This document shows, one piece after another, positions 37,767 to 45,807 of a stretch of DNA of 64,000 nt (position 1 is its first letter; each line of letters begins with the position of its first letter). The notes under the pieces are model-generated. The model was not told the DNA's origin and did not search any database. It saw nothing but the letters and a program-made list of their open reading frames with translations. The translations under genes were made by a program, and so were the position numbers. The stretch comes from Pasteurella sp030783905 (GTDB lineage: Bacteria > Pseudomonadota > Gammaproteobacteria > Enterobacterales > Pasteurellaceae), in NCBI GenBank assembly GCA_051122655.1, contig CP182107.1, positions 1,798,001 to 1,862,000 of the forward strand, read 5' to 3'.

Positions 37767-40328
37767 TTAATATTTATAGCTTAGTGTGAACACATAAGTA
37801 CGACCACGTGCAAAGTTATTGAACACATTAATAACCTTATCAGAAAGATCGAGATTGAACACCGACTGGTTAGCTGAATCATTATTCGCATCAAGTGGGT
37901 TCATGTATCGCTTATCAAACACATTTTGCACTTCTGCTTTTAGCACCAAATTTTTAATTGGCTCATAGCTAATTTGAAGATCAACAATGACAGGCTGTTT
38001 TGGAATGTCCTCTGTTACCCGAATTTGTTCCTTGACTGTATCACTTGCATCACCTGATTTTATTGCCAATGGTTGTTTTAATACTCGCTTACTTTTTCCG
38101 TAGTATTTAGCGGTAGTACTTATGTCAAGTTTGCCCTCGAAAAAGCGCGTCCCGATTTCCAACGAACCATAAGATTCTGGTAATACCGAGATTTTACTTG
38201 CCCCAAAACCTTGTAATAATCTGTTTGTACTGCTTGCACCACCGGTTTTTGCGCTGCCATCAGTAAAGGAAACAGGTTGGTCATTTTTTTGTCGCGCATA
38301 CGCGAGGTTGAAATAGATATGACCCATATCATAACTGAGCTCAGTTTCAATCCCCGTCATTGTTACGCGTCGTTGGTAGTTTTTATGTAAAATATTTGTG
38401 TCATTAAGATAGATCAACTTACCCGAAACTAACGGTTGACGATTGTCTGAGTTATAAATGAAATCGTGAATATGGGTATGATAATATACCACCTTGTAGC
38501 CTAATTTATCCTTTTCGCTCAAAAGCCTATCTCGATAACCATTAATACCGAATTGTATGGTTTTGGCTTTTTCTGGTTTCAAATTGGTATTGACCCCATA
38601 GTCCCCAACACTGGAAAAAAAGACCTCTCGAATATTAGGGGCACGATGGCTTTTAGCATAACTAATGAAAGGGGTAAATAAATCGTGGAGATGGGCAGAT
38701 AATGTCACGGAATAATTATACATTTTACCTGCCTGACTATCAGGTAAGGTGAAATTCACTTCACGGCATCGCTCAGTACCATCTTCCTTCTCTTTGCAGT
38801 TATGTTGTTTGAGATCATCTCGTTTTGACATAAGCTGAAAAAGTCGCTGACGTATTTTGGTGTCCTTCCCCTTTCCTTTTATGAATTTATCAGTCAATCC
38901 TGCTATTTCATGGTCCATATCAGAGAGATAACGTGGTAAATATTTTAAACGTTCCCCTTTCAAAGTATAGCGACTTAGATTGACGTTATAATCAAGGTTA
39001 AACATATTCCAGCTAAGATGGTTGTCAGCATAGAAAGTGATGATATTGTGTTGCCCATTGGGCTGAAAAGTGGCTTTCCCAAAGCTTTTTCTAATACAAC
39101 TTAAACCATAACAGTCAAAGTCATAAGTTCGTTCGCCTTCTTCAAGGTTAATATTCAGTTCTTCAGAGGGATCGCGATTTTTAAAATAACGACTTTTTAA
39201 AGTATGAAAACCCACGCGAGTTTTTAATGTTGCCTTAAATGGTAAATCAAAATGAAACGTGTTATTTACATCAACCGTGTCGGCCTTATTGCTTGCGGTT
39301 AATGGTGTTAACAGCCTTTTACCAATAATCATGCTGCCTGCGGGATAGTTCTGTGATGACACATTACGAGCAAGTAATAAGTTGAAATCAAGCCATGAGG
39401 CATCAGGTCGCGCCAAATGATAGTTAAATTGGTAGTTATTATTTGCAATCGCCCGCCCTCCGACACGCGTTTGGTATTGACGATAGGAAAGGGTACCTTG
39501 TTGATAACGATCACCATATTCGAGCTTGGCAAGATGACTAATTGGACGTTGACGCACATGGGCGGCATCAAATGGCGAGGTATCAGTTTGTTCTCTATCG
39601 TCTTCATCTAACCCAGTTAAATCAATGGAACTTTCCGTCACTTTTCTGCCGCCACCGATACGATAATCTTGTGAAAGATGGCGTTCGCTAAAACCATATA
39701 ATAGACCTAACCATCTTTCATTTTCAAAATCGCGTTTAAAAGCGACCGCACCGAGTACTTGAGGCGCTGTTGCATTACTTCCCCATAAATATTTGCCCAT
39801 AAATCCTAGTTGTCGGCCTGCCGCAACTAAATCGTTCACCCCAATAGTTTTAAAGTGAGCGGAACCTAACAGGGTATTTGCGCCATGGCTGCCTTCAAAA
39901 GAACCTCGATCAATTTCGACACGGCTTAAAAAACCAGGATCAATCAAACTACCAAATTGAGAGGTGCTACTATTGCGGCTGCCACTATCCGCAGAGCTTG
40001 CATAAAAAGTTTGGCTGACACCATCTATCATTGTGTTGACACGACCAAAGCCTGTCCCACCTCTTACATTGACTGATACGGTACCTGACGACTTATCAAT
40101 TTGGGTGAATGTACCAGGTACAGAACGTAATACCGAATCTAAACTTTGTGTTGCGGTCTGAAACTCTGTTCGAGTGCTGCTAGCCGCTTGTTTTAAGAAC
40201 GCTTTATCTTTTTCTTTAAACGCTTCTGTTTCTACCGAAATCACATCTAATTCGGTGCTTTCTGCATAAGAACAGAAAGGTAAGAGTAAGGGTAAAATAT
40301 AACCCCATTTTTTCTTTGATTTGTGCAT
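37767..40328 (-). CDS. TonB-dependent outer-membrane receptor, heme/hemophore type
   Basis: 853 residues with a signal peptide (YILPLLLPFCSYA), the TonB box ELDVISVE, a plug domain (TQSLDSVLRSVPGTF, VNVRGGTGFGRVNTMIDGVS) and a 22-strand-type barrel ending in the aromatic VFTLSYKY. SHRAPNIREVFF followed by NTNLKPEKAKT corresponds to the FRAP/NPNL region of heme and hemoglobin receptors. A Fur-type box lies 68 bp upstream, so iron-repressed expression is expected. The ligand is not proven; it resembles the HmbR/HphR group most in this motif. Two extra cysteine pairs (DCYGLSC; HNCKEKEDGTERC) lie in predicted extracellular loops. It is not in an operon with the Slam genes 5 kb away. Confidence 0.88.
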   Translation of the reverse strand: MHKSKKKWGYILPLLLPFCSYAESTELDVISVETEAFKEKDKAFLKQAASSTRTEFQTATQSLDSVLRSVPGTFTQIDKSSGTVSVNVRGGTGFGRVNTMIDGVSQTFYASSADSGSRNSSTSQFGSLIDPGFLSRVEIDRGSFEGSHGANTLLGSAHFKTIGVNDLVAAGRQLGFMGKYLWGSNATAPQVLGAVAFKRDFENERWLGLLYGFSERHLSQDYRIGGGRKVTESSIDLTGLDEDDREQTDTSPFDAAHVRQRPISHLAKLEYGDRYQQGTLSYRQYQTRVGGRAIANNNYQFNYHLARPDASWLDFNLLLARNVSSQNYPAGSMIIGKRLLTPLTASNKADTVDVNNTFHFDLPFKATLKTRVGFHTLKSRYFKNRDPSEELNINLEEGERTYDFDCYGLSCIRKSFGKATFQPNGQHNIITFYADNHLSWNMFNLDYNVNLSRYTLKGERLKYLPRYLSDMDHEIAGLTDKFIKGKGKDTKIRQRLFQLMSKRDDLKQHNCKEKEDGTERCREVNFTLPDSQAGKMYNYSVTLSAHLHDLFTPFISYAKSHRAPNIREVFFSSVGDYGVNTNLKPEKAKTIQFGINGYRDRLLSEKDKLGYKVVYYHTHIHDFIYNSDNRQPLVSGKLIYLNDTNILHKNYQRRVTMTGIETELSYDMGHIYFNLAYARQKNDQPVSFTDGSAKTGGASSTNRLLQGFGASKISVLPESYGSLEIGTRFFEGKLDISTTAKYYGKSKRVLKQPLAIKSGDASDTVKEQIRVTEDIPKQPVIVDLQISYEPIKNLVLKAEVQNVFDKRYMNPLDANNDSANQSVFNLDLSDKVINVFNNFARGRTYVFTLSYKY

Positions 40329-40395
40329 ATATTTAATTCCTTTTAAATTTCAAATCATTTAAAAATATTTGATAATTAGGGAATATTAATATAAT

Positions 40396-40410
40396 AGATA
40401 ATCATTATCA
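40396..40410. promoter_or_regulatory. Fur box at the receptor promoter
   Basis: AGATAATCATTATCA matches the 7-1-7 Fur motif TGATAATNATTATCA at 14 of 15 positions. It overlaps a candidate minus-strand -35, TTGATA (40406-40411), with TAATAT (40383-40388) 17 bp on. Confidence 0.8.
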
Positions 40411-40840
40411 AACTCATTTATTGATCTTTTTTATTTTATTAAATTAATTTTTTATCGATGGGAAGATTGATGAAAAAATATATGCATTTGGCTTTTTTAT
40501 AGACAAACTAGCAATAAATAAAAGGAAAGAATCGTGTGGATTGTTAAATAAATGTGTCAGCTATAAGTTGGATTGATTTTAATTGGTGTGACATGAAAGG
40601 ATAATTTATTCTTATTGAGAATAATGTGTGCTATTTAATTATGAGTGTAATTTATTTGTCTCATAAAATAGCGTTATATTGTCAACTCAATTCTAGCTTA
40701 ATAATGGATTAATTTAGCTAAGTATGATTGCTTTGCTTCAATGCATTATTTGTACAACAAGATAATCTAAATTATTTCGCATGCTCATGCTCTCAATAAT
40801 AAGTATGGCTCATTTTAAAAAATGTTACTTGTATCAGGGA
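40411..40840. other. Gene-free AT-rich interval between the receptor and comM
   Basis: About 430 bp with no supported gene. The only clear structure is TTATTCT-TATTG-AGAATAA (40606-40624), a perfect 7-bp inverted repeat of unknown role. Confidence 0.5.
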
Positions 40841-42370
40841 TTACAGTGCGGATAATTTCTGTAACAGCCGATCCATCGCGCGATAACCCAGTGCTTCGGC
40901 AAGGTGAGGTTGTTCGATTTGCGGATCATGATTGAGATCGGCTATCGTACGTGCCACTTTTAAAATACGGTGATAAGCACGCACTGATAAACCTAGCTTA
41001 GCTAAGGCATTCTCTAAAAATAACGCATCCTTATCACTGATTTTACAATCTCGTTCAATTTCCTTACTGGTTAAATAGGCATTGATTTTGCCTGCTCTCG
41101 TTAGTTGTATTTCACGTACTTTTAAGACGCGCGCTCTCACTTGTGTACTTGTTTCACCTCGATCCATTTGCTGTTGTAACGCCCCTTTTGGCAACAGTGG
41201 CACTTCAATAGACAGATCAAAACGATCTAAAAACGGACCAGATAAGCGATTGAGATAACGCATAATATGTTGCGGTGAGGTGCGATTGTGGGTGCCTTGA
41301 TAATGACCTGTTGGACTGGGGTTCATTGCGGCAATTAATTGGAAACGTGCGGGAAATTGAATTTTTGCATTGGCACGGGAAATAATAATTTCGCCACTTT
41401 CTAGCGGTTGGCGTAATGCATCCAATACTTTGCGTTCAAATTCAGGCAACTCATCAAGAAATAACACCCCATTGTGTGCCAGTGAAATTTCCCCGGGTTT
41501 AGGTATCGTACCACCGCCCACTAAGGCAGGTGTTGATGCACTGTGATGTGGGGCACGGAATGGGCGTTGTTTCCAATTATGAAAATTGAGTTCATTGTGG
41601 ACAAGGCTAGTCACAGAAGCGGTTTCAATCGCTTCTTGATCGCTCATTTCCGGCAACAAGGTGGTTAATCGGCTCGCCAGCATGGTTTTCCCCGTACCAG
41701 GTGGACCTAAAAAAAGCAGATTATGTTGTCCCGCAGCCGCAATAGTTAATGCACGTTTGGCATGAGGTTGACCAATAATATCAGTGAGATCTTTTTGATT
41801 GCGGTTTGAACTGTGCGTCTCCTGCTGTGACGAGGTCTGAGTAGCTAAAGGCAATGTGCAGTGGTCATTGAGGAAATTGACCACCTCGAGTAAATGTTGC
41901 GCAATATAGGTATCTTGATCCGACACTAACGCGGCCTCATTGGCATTTTGACTGGCAAGAATCACTTTTCGTTTGGCTTTTTGTGCGGCAAGAATGGCGG
42001 GAATAACACCGTGTACCGCACGTAGATCACCAGTTAATGCTAACTCACCCACAAATTCAAACTGTTGTAATTTTTGCGGATCAATTTGACCGGATGCGGC
42101 GAGCATGCCAATGGCAATAGGCAAATCAAATCGTCCGCCTTCTTTGGGTAAATCGGCGGGAGCGAGATTAACGGTAATACGTTTCGCAGGGTATTTAAAT
42201 TGGGCATTGAGTAAGGCGCTGCGCACACGATCTTGGGCTTCTTTGACGGTTTTTTCGGGTAAACCGACTAAGTTGAATTGCGGTTTACCAGGACTAAAAT
42301 GCACCTCAATGGTGACTAACGGGGCTTGTATCCCCATCGACGCGCGACTATAAACAATTGCAAGTGACAT
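40841..42370 (-). CDS. comM: Competence protein ComM (YifB-type AAA+ helicase)
   Basis: A 509-residue hexameric helicase that promotes branch migration during natural transformation. An N-terminal ChlI-type domain (PLVTIEVHFSPGKPQFNLVGLPEKTVKEA) precedes the Mg-chelatase-like AAA+ core. That core has Walker A LFLGPPGTGKTMLA, Walker B GVLFLDELPEF and the PNPTG-like MNPSPTGHYQG insert. A CRP-S site lies upstream, which places it in the Sxy-dependent competence regulon known from H. influenzae. It fits with the dense uptake signals of this genome. Confidence 0.95.
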   Translation of the reverse strand: MSLAIVYSRASMGIQAPLVTIEVHFSPGKPQFNLVGLPEKTVKEAQDRVRSALLNAQFKYPAKRITVNLAPADLPKEGGRFDLPIAIGMLAASGQIDPQKLQQFEFVGELALTGDLRAVHGVIPAILAAQKAKRKVILASQNANEAALVSDQDTYIAQHLLEVVNFLNDHCTLPLATQTSSQQETHSSNRNQKDLTDIIGQPHAKRALTIAAAGQHNLLFLGPPGTGKTMLASRLTTLLPEMSDQEAIETASVTSLVHNELNFHNWKQRPFRAPHHSASTPALVGGGTIPKPGEISLAHNGVLFLDELPEFERKVLDALRQPLESGEIIISRANAKIQFPARFQLIAAMNPSPTGHYQGTHNRTSPQHIMRYLNRLSGPFLDRFDLSIEVPLLPKGALQQQMDRGETSTQVRARVLKVREIQLTRAGKINAYLTSKEIERDCKISDKDALFLENALAKLGLSVRAYHRILKVARTIADLNHDPQIEQPHLAEALGYRAMDRLLQKLSAL

Positions 42371-42411
42371 CGTTCACTCCACTGATAAAATAAAGAAAAC
42401 CGGTGGATAAT

Positions 42412-42452
42412 AAAAAAGTGCGTTTTCTCGGGTCAGAAATACGCACTTTTTT
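42412..42452 (-). terminator. Terminator after engB
   Basis: AAAAAAGTGCGT (42412-42423) and ACGCACTTTTTT (42441-42452) are perfectly complementary over 12 bp. Each arm is one base off an uptake signal. It ends at the edge of the CRP-S site. Confidence 0.85.
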
Positions 42453-42468
42453 TACGATCTTGTTCGCA
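42453..42468. promoter_or_regulatory. CRP-S competence regulatory site for comM
   Basis: Read on the minus strand, TGCGAACAAGATCGTA matches the CRP-S core TGCGA-N6-TCGCA at 9 of 10 positions, with T-rich and A-rich flanks. It is centred about 90 bp before the comM start. C at core position 3 distinguishes CRP-S (Sxy-requiring) from ordinary CRP sites. Confidence 0.8.
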
Positions 42469-42480
42469 AAAACGGTATGT

Positions 42481-43098
42481 TTATTCGCTTAGAACAGGAG
42501 CAAACCAGCTGTCTAATTTGGCAGCAAGGCACTCAATCCCGGTCTTATTTAAGGCGGAAAAGGCTTCAACTTGCACATCCCCTTGGAAAGGTAAGATGGC
42601 TTCACGCACCATTTTTACTTGTTTACTTCTTGCACTTTGGCTGAGTTTATCTGCTTTAGTCAGTAAAAGTAGGACTGGGAGTTCAGAGGAGACTGCCCAT
42701 TCGATCATTTGCTGGTCTAGGTCTTTCAACGGATGACGAATGTCCATTAAGATCACCACCCCTGCTAAACATTGGCGCTTTTGTAAGTATTCACCCAAGG
42801 CTTTTTGCCATTGTATTTTCATTTGTTCAGGTACGGCAGCGTAGCCATAGCCGGGTAAGTCTACTAAACGACATTGCGGTTCCACTTCAAATAAATTGAT
42901 TAATTGGGTGCGTCCCGGGGTTTTTGAGGTGCGAGCCAAACTTTTTTGGTTGGTTAGGGCATTAAGTGCGGTGGATTTTCCCGCATTTGAGCGCCCGGCA
43001 AAGGCAATTTCAATGCCATTGTCTTCTGGTAAGGCACGAATATCCGGTGCACTGGTGAGGAAATGGGTTTTGTGATAATTCAATTTTATATCAGACAT
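42481..43098 (-). CDS. engB: Ribosome biogenesis GTP-binding protein EngB (YihA/YsxC)
   Basis: A 205-residue small GTPase needed for large-subunit assembly. G1 is GRSNAGKSTALNAL, G2/G3 are TPGRTQLIN and DLPGYGYA, and G4 is LTKADKLS. Family length is about 200. It is transcribed toward comM, which is separated by a terminator and a CRP-S site. One exact uptake signal lies in the P-loop coding region (42964-42972). Confidence 0.96.
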   Translation of the reverse strand: MSDIKLNYHKTHFLTSAPDIRALPEDNGIEIAFAGRSNAGKSTALNALTNQKSLARTSKTPGRTQLINLFEVEPQCRLVDLPGYGYAAVPEQMKIQWQKALGEYLQKRQCLAGVVILMDIRHPLKDLDQQMIEWAVSSELPVLLLLTKADKLSQSARSKQVKMVREAILPFQGDVQVEAFSALNKTGIECLAAKLDSWFAPVLSE

Positions 43099-43208
43099 AA
43101 AGGCTCCTTTCAGGGCTCTAGAATACCTTATAAGCGGACATAAAAAAATGAAAAAATAGTGAATTTGTGCGAAAATAAGCCCTCTTTATTTCTAATTAGC
43201 CGAATTTT

Positions 43209-44078
43209 ATGACAGATAATGTTTATCAATGGCCTGATCCGATACGTTTATATCCCGATCAGGGCAAAAAATCCTATCGTTTGAAACGTTTTCGTTTCCA
43301 TTTACGCTCATTATTGCATCGCGGTAATATTAAACGTTTTGAGCAGTTTATTAATCAACATCCCACGTTGGCTGGATTATTAAATCGTCGCCCGAGTTTT
43401 AGTTATCCGTTGGCACATCGCTTTTTAGATAAGCGTTTTAGTACCAAACAACGGTTTGCCGCAATTTGCGAAAATTTGCGTTTTTTACCCGAAAAATTTA
43501 CCGCACTAGGCTTACCGCAGTTATGGGAAAAGGAGATGTGTTTTGGTGAGGTGATAGAGGATTTTGAGCTATATCTCTGTTTGAATTACCATCAAGCGAT
43601 GGAAGGGTACTGGGCATTAGAATTGCGTTATAAACCGACAGGACAATTAATTTATTTATTGACCTTTGGTAAAGTCGAACAGGCGTTATTGATCGCGGTG
43701 ATTCAGGGACCTAATTTTGAGGGTTCAAAAGAGTTAGTGAAAGTATTAACGAAAAAATGTCACGGTTTACGCCCTGCCTATTTGATGGTGGAAGCGATGA
43801 AAGCCCTCACGAATGCATTGGGATATCACACATTATTCGGTATACCACATAAGTATCAAAATAAATCACGTATTGTTCAGAGTAAACGTTATGTGGTGGA
43901 TTATGATGCGATTTTTGCCGAATCAGCGGGCGAACTCAAAGACTACTGGGCATTACCAGTACAATTTGCGATGAAAGACATGGACAGTATTCCAAGTAAC
44001 AAACGCTCTATGTATCGTAAGCGCTATGCGATGCTTGAACAGTTACAAGCCAATATGAAGCAGAAATTGCAACATTAA
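43209..44078 (+). CDS. VirK/YbjX family (DUF535) protein
   Basis: 289 residues resembling DUF535 proteins such as Salmonella VirK and E. coli YbjX. Motifs are PLAHRFLDKRFSTKQRFAAICENLRF, EGYWALELRYKPTGQLIYLLTF, GIPHKYQNKSRI and the C-terminal SNKRSMYRKRYAMLEQ. No signal peptide is evident. Relatives affect resistance to antimicrobial peptides and outer-membrane properties, but the biochemistry is unknown. It stands alone, divergent from engB. Confidence 0.85.
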   Translation: MTDNVYQWPDPIRLYPDQGKKSYRLKRFRFHLRSLLHRGNIKRFEQFINQHPTLAGLLNRRPSFSYPLAHRFLDKRFSTKQRFAAICENLRFLPEKFTALGLPQLWEKEMCFGEVIEDFELYLCLNYHQAMEGYWALELRYKPTGQLIYLLTFGKVEQALLIAVIQGPNFEGSKELVKVLTKKCHGLRPAYLMVEAMKALTNALGYHTLFGIPHKYQNKSRIVQSKRYVVDYDAIFAESAGELKDYWALPVQFAMKDMDSIPSNKRSMYRKRYAMLEQLQANMKQKLQH

Positions 44079-44085
44079 AGCCAAG

Positions 44086-44119
44086 AAAAAGGTCGCTTAA
44101 TCAAATAAGCGGCCTTTTT
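44086..44119 (+). terminator. Terminator after the DUF535 gene
   Basis: AAAAAGGTCGCTTA and TAAGCGGCCTTTTT form a 14-bp stem with one mismatch around ATCAAA. A T run follows within the arm. Confidence 0.88.
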
Positions 44120-44125
44120 GTTAAA

Positions 44126-44134
44126 AAGTGCGGT
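44126..44134 (+). repeat. DNA uptake signal sequence (intergenic)
   Basis: AAGTGCGGT between the DUF535 gene and trmL. Confidence 0.85.
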
Positions 44135-44150
44135 GGTTTTTGCGTGGTTT

Positions 44151-44627
44151 TTAGCGAGGCAGATTGACCGCACCACCGTAACCCAATTGGCGCCAGGCTT
44201 CATACACCGCTACAGCCACCGAATTCGATAAATTCATACTCCGGCTATTTTCCGTCATCGGAATTCGAATTTTTTGGCTCATCGGTAAGCTGTCTAAAAT
44301 TGACATCGGAATGCCACGGCTTTCTGGACCAAACATCAAATAATCCCCTAACTCAAATTGCACATGACTGTGTGCTGGTGATCCTTTCGTGGTTAACGCA
44401 AACAGACGTTTGGGTTGTTCGGTAGCTAAAAATACCTCAAAGGTTTTGTGGCGTTTGATTTCGGCAAATTCATGGTAATCCAAGCCAGAACGGCGCAATT
44501 TCTTATCATCCCAAGTAAAACCCAGTGGCTCAATTAAATGTAAACGGAAACCAGTATTGGCACATAAGCGAATAATATTACCGGTATTTTGTGGAATTTC
44601 GGGTTCGTATAAAACAATGTCTAACAT
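44151..44627 (-). CDS. trmL: tRNA (cytidine/uridine-34 2'-O)-methyltransferase TrmL
   Basis: A 158-residue SPOUT methyltransferase for the wobble ribose of leucine tRNAs. Its knotted C-terminal region carries LMFGPESRGIP and IRIPMTENSRSMNLSNSVAVAVYEA, and the N-terminus is MLDIVLYEPEIPQNTGNIIRL. It lies downstream of the lipoprotein gene but behind a terminator. Confidence 0.96.
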   Translation of the reverse strand: MLDIVLYEPEIPQNTGNIIRLCANTGFRLHLIEPLGFTWDDKKLRRSGLDYHEFAEIKRHKTFEVFLATEQPKRLFALTTKGSPAHSHVQFELGDYLMFGPESRGIPMSILDSLPMSQKIRIPMTENSRSMNLSNSVAVAVYEAWRQLGYGGAVNLPR

Positions 44628-44691
44628 AAGATGTCATGTAATGGGAAAAAATGGGATTTAGTCTAACATAAATCCTATCTCTGAAAAATGA

Positions 44692-44716
44692 AAACGGCAG
44701 AGGGGATCTGCCGTTT
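44692..44716 (-). terminator. Terminator after the first Slam-linked lipoprotein
   Basis: AAACGGCAGA and TCTGCCGTTT form a perfect 10-bp stem with a 5-nt loop, 19 bp past the stop of the lipoprotein gene. Confidence 0.8.
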
Positions 44717-44734
44717 AGTTGATCAAGAGAAAAG

Positions 44735-45784
44735 TTATTCTTTGTCTTTTTTGGTTGCAAATAGTGTACCGTAGTATCGTTCGGCTTTACCTGAACCTAC
44801 GACATATTTGTATGGCTCACCATCCTTTCCATTAATGAAATGCATTTTCATAAACATATTATCAGGCCCGTGTGATACCAACCCGTGAGGGTTATCTCTA
44901 TCGGGTACAATCTGTATCATGTTTGGATCTTTTTCAAGAGTATCTTTAAATCTAAAGAGTACCTCATTGTTCCTTTTATCTACGATTTCTCCTGAAACTC
45001 TGCCATTTTGATAAAATAAACGTACATCTCCAACTTGTCTTAAATAATCTGTTTTACCTACTAGTACAGCGTAATTGAAGCCATTCTCATTATAGAAATT
45101 TGCAGTAATATCTTTTTTTGTGTATTCCTTATTTTTGTCGAAAGCAATAACAAAATTATTATTAACTTGTATATTATCTTGTGAGTCTAAATAGTAACCA
45201 GAATATACACTGGAATCTGCTAGAGAGAATTGAAAGTTCCCTTCCTGGGATGTATTGTTTTTAGTTAAATCAATATCTTTGGCAGTCAATTGAAAAAGTT
45301 TATCATCTGTATATCTATGATTTTCATTAGGAATGATAAGGAAAACCGGTACTTTTTCTGGATCATGATTCCATGATCCTTCTGAATATTTTTTTTGCAC
45401 TGTACCAGTCCACACTGGGAGCGTTGATGTGCGTTCTTTGTGAGATGCTAAACTCTGTACTGAAGTAGTAGCTGGCTTGACAATGGGGATGTTATCAAGT
45501 GGGCTGGGAGAATCAAAGGTAGTTTGAGGGCTTGGTATTTGATTTTGTTTAGGTGCAGTGTTAGGAGAATGGAAGAGTGCTGACTCTTTAACTGGCACAA
45601 CTGGTGAGGTGGTTGCTGCTGGTTTTGTTGGTTCTGATTTTGTGTTTGCTTGTGGTGCCACCACAGTACGTTTTTCTACAGGAGGGTGTGGTACATTGTT
45701 ATTACCGCCCCCACCGCCACTACAAGCAGCAATGAGAAGAGAACAAAGTACTGGGATTGATTTTTTTGTGTCAAAATACTGCAT
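44735..45784 (-). CDS. Slam-linked surface lipoprotein, TbpB-like barrel (lipoprotein 1)
   Basis: 349 residues. The signal peptide ends in lipobox LLIAAC followed by SGGGGGNNN, the Gly-rich tether common in Slam substrates. A low-complexity Pro/Thr/Ser linker runs to about residue 115. A beta-rich C-terminal domain then includes GDVRLFYQNGRVSGEI and ends YKYVVGSGKAERYYGTLFA, a pattern of the eight-strand barrel in TbpB-like proteins. It follows the Slam gene by 23 bp and is very likely that translocon's substrate. P. multocida surface lipoproteins called PmSLP occur in such loci, but I cannot confirm identity. The ligand is unknown; heme or a host protein is plausible. Confidence 0.82.
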   Translation of the reverse strand: MQYFDTKKSIPVLCSLLIAACSGGGGGNNNVPHPPVEKRTVVAPQANTKSEPTKPAATTSPVVPVKESALFHSPNTAPKQNQIPSPQTTFDSPSPLDNIPIVKPATTSVQSLASHKERTSTLPVWTGTVQKKYSEGSWNHDPEKVPVFLIIPNENHRYTDDKLFQLTAKDIDLTKNNTSQEGNFQFSLADSSVYSGYYLDSQDNIQVNNNFVIAFDKNKEYTKKDITANFYNENGFNYAVLVGKTDYLRQVGDVRLFYQNGRVSGEIVDKRNNEVLFRFKDTLEKDPNMIQIVPDRDNPHGLVSHGPDNMFMKMHFINGKDGEPYKYVVGSGKAERYYGTLFATKKDKE

Positions 45785-45807
45785 GACAATTCCTTTTATT
45801 CAATAAA

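Noticed and set aside
45700..45720. Poly-Gly coding tracts in the lipoprotein genes as phase-variation repeats
   Set aside because: Glycine codons are mixed (GGC/GGT/GGA type), with no homopolymer or short tandem repeat long enough for slipped-strand switching.
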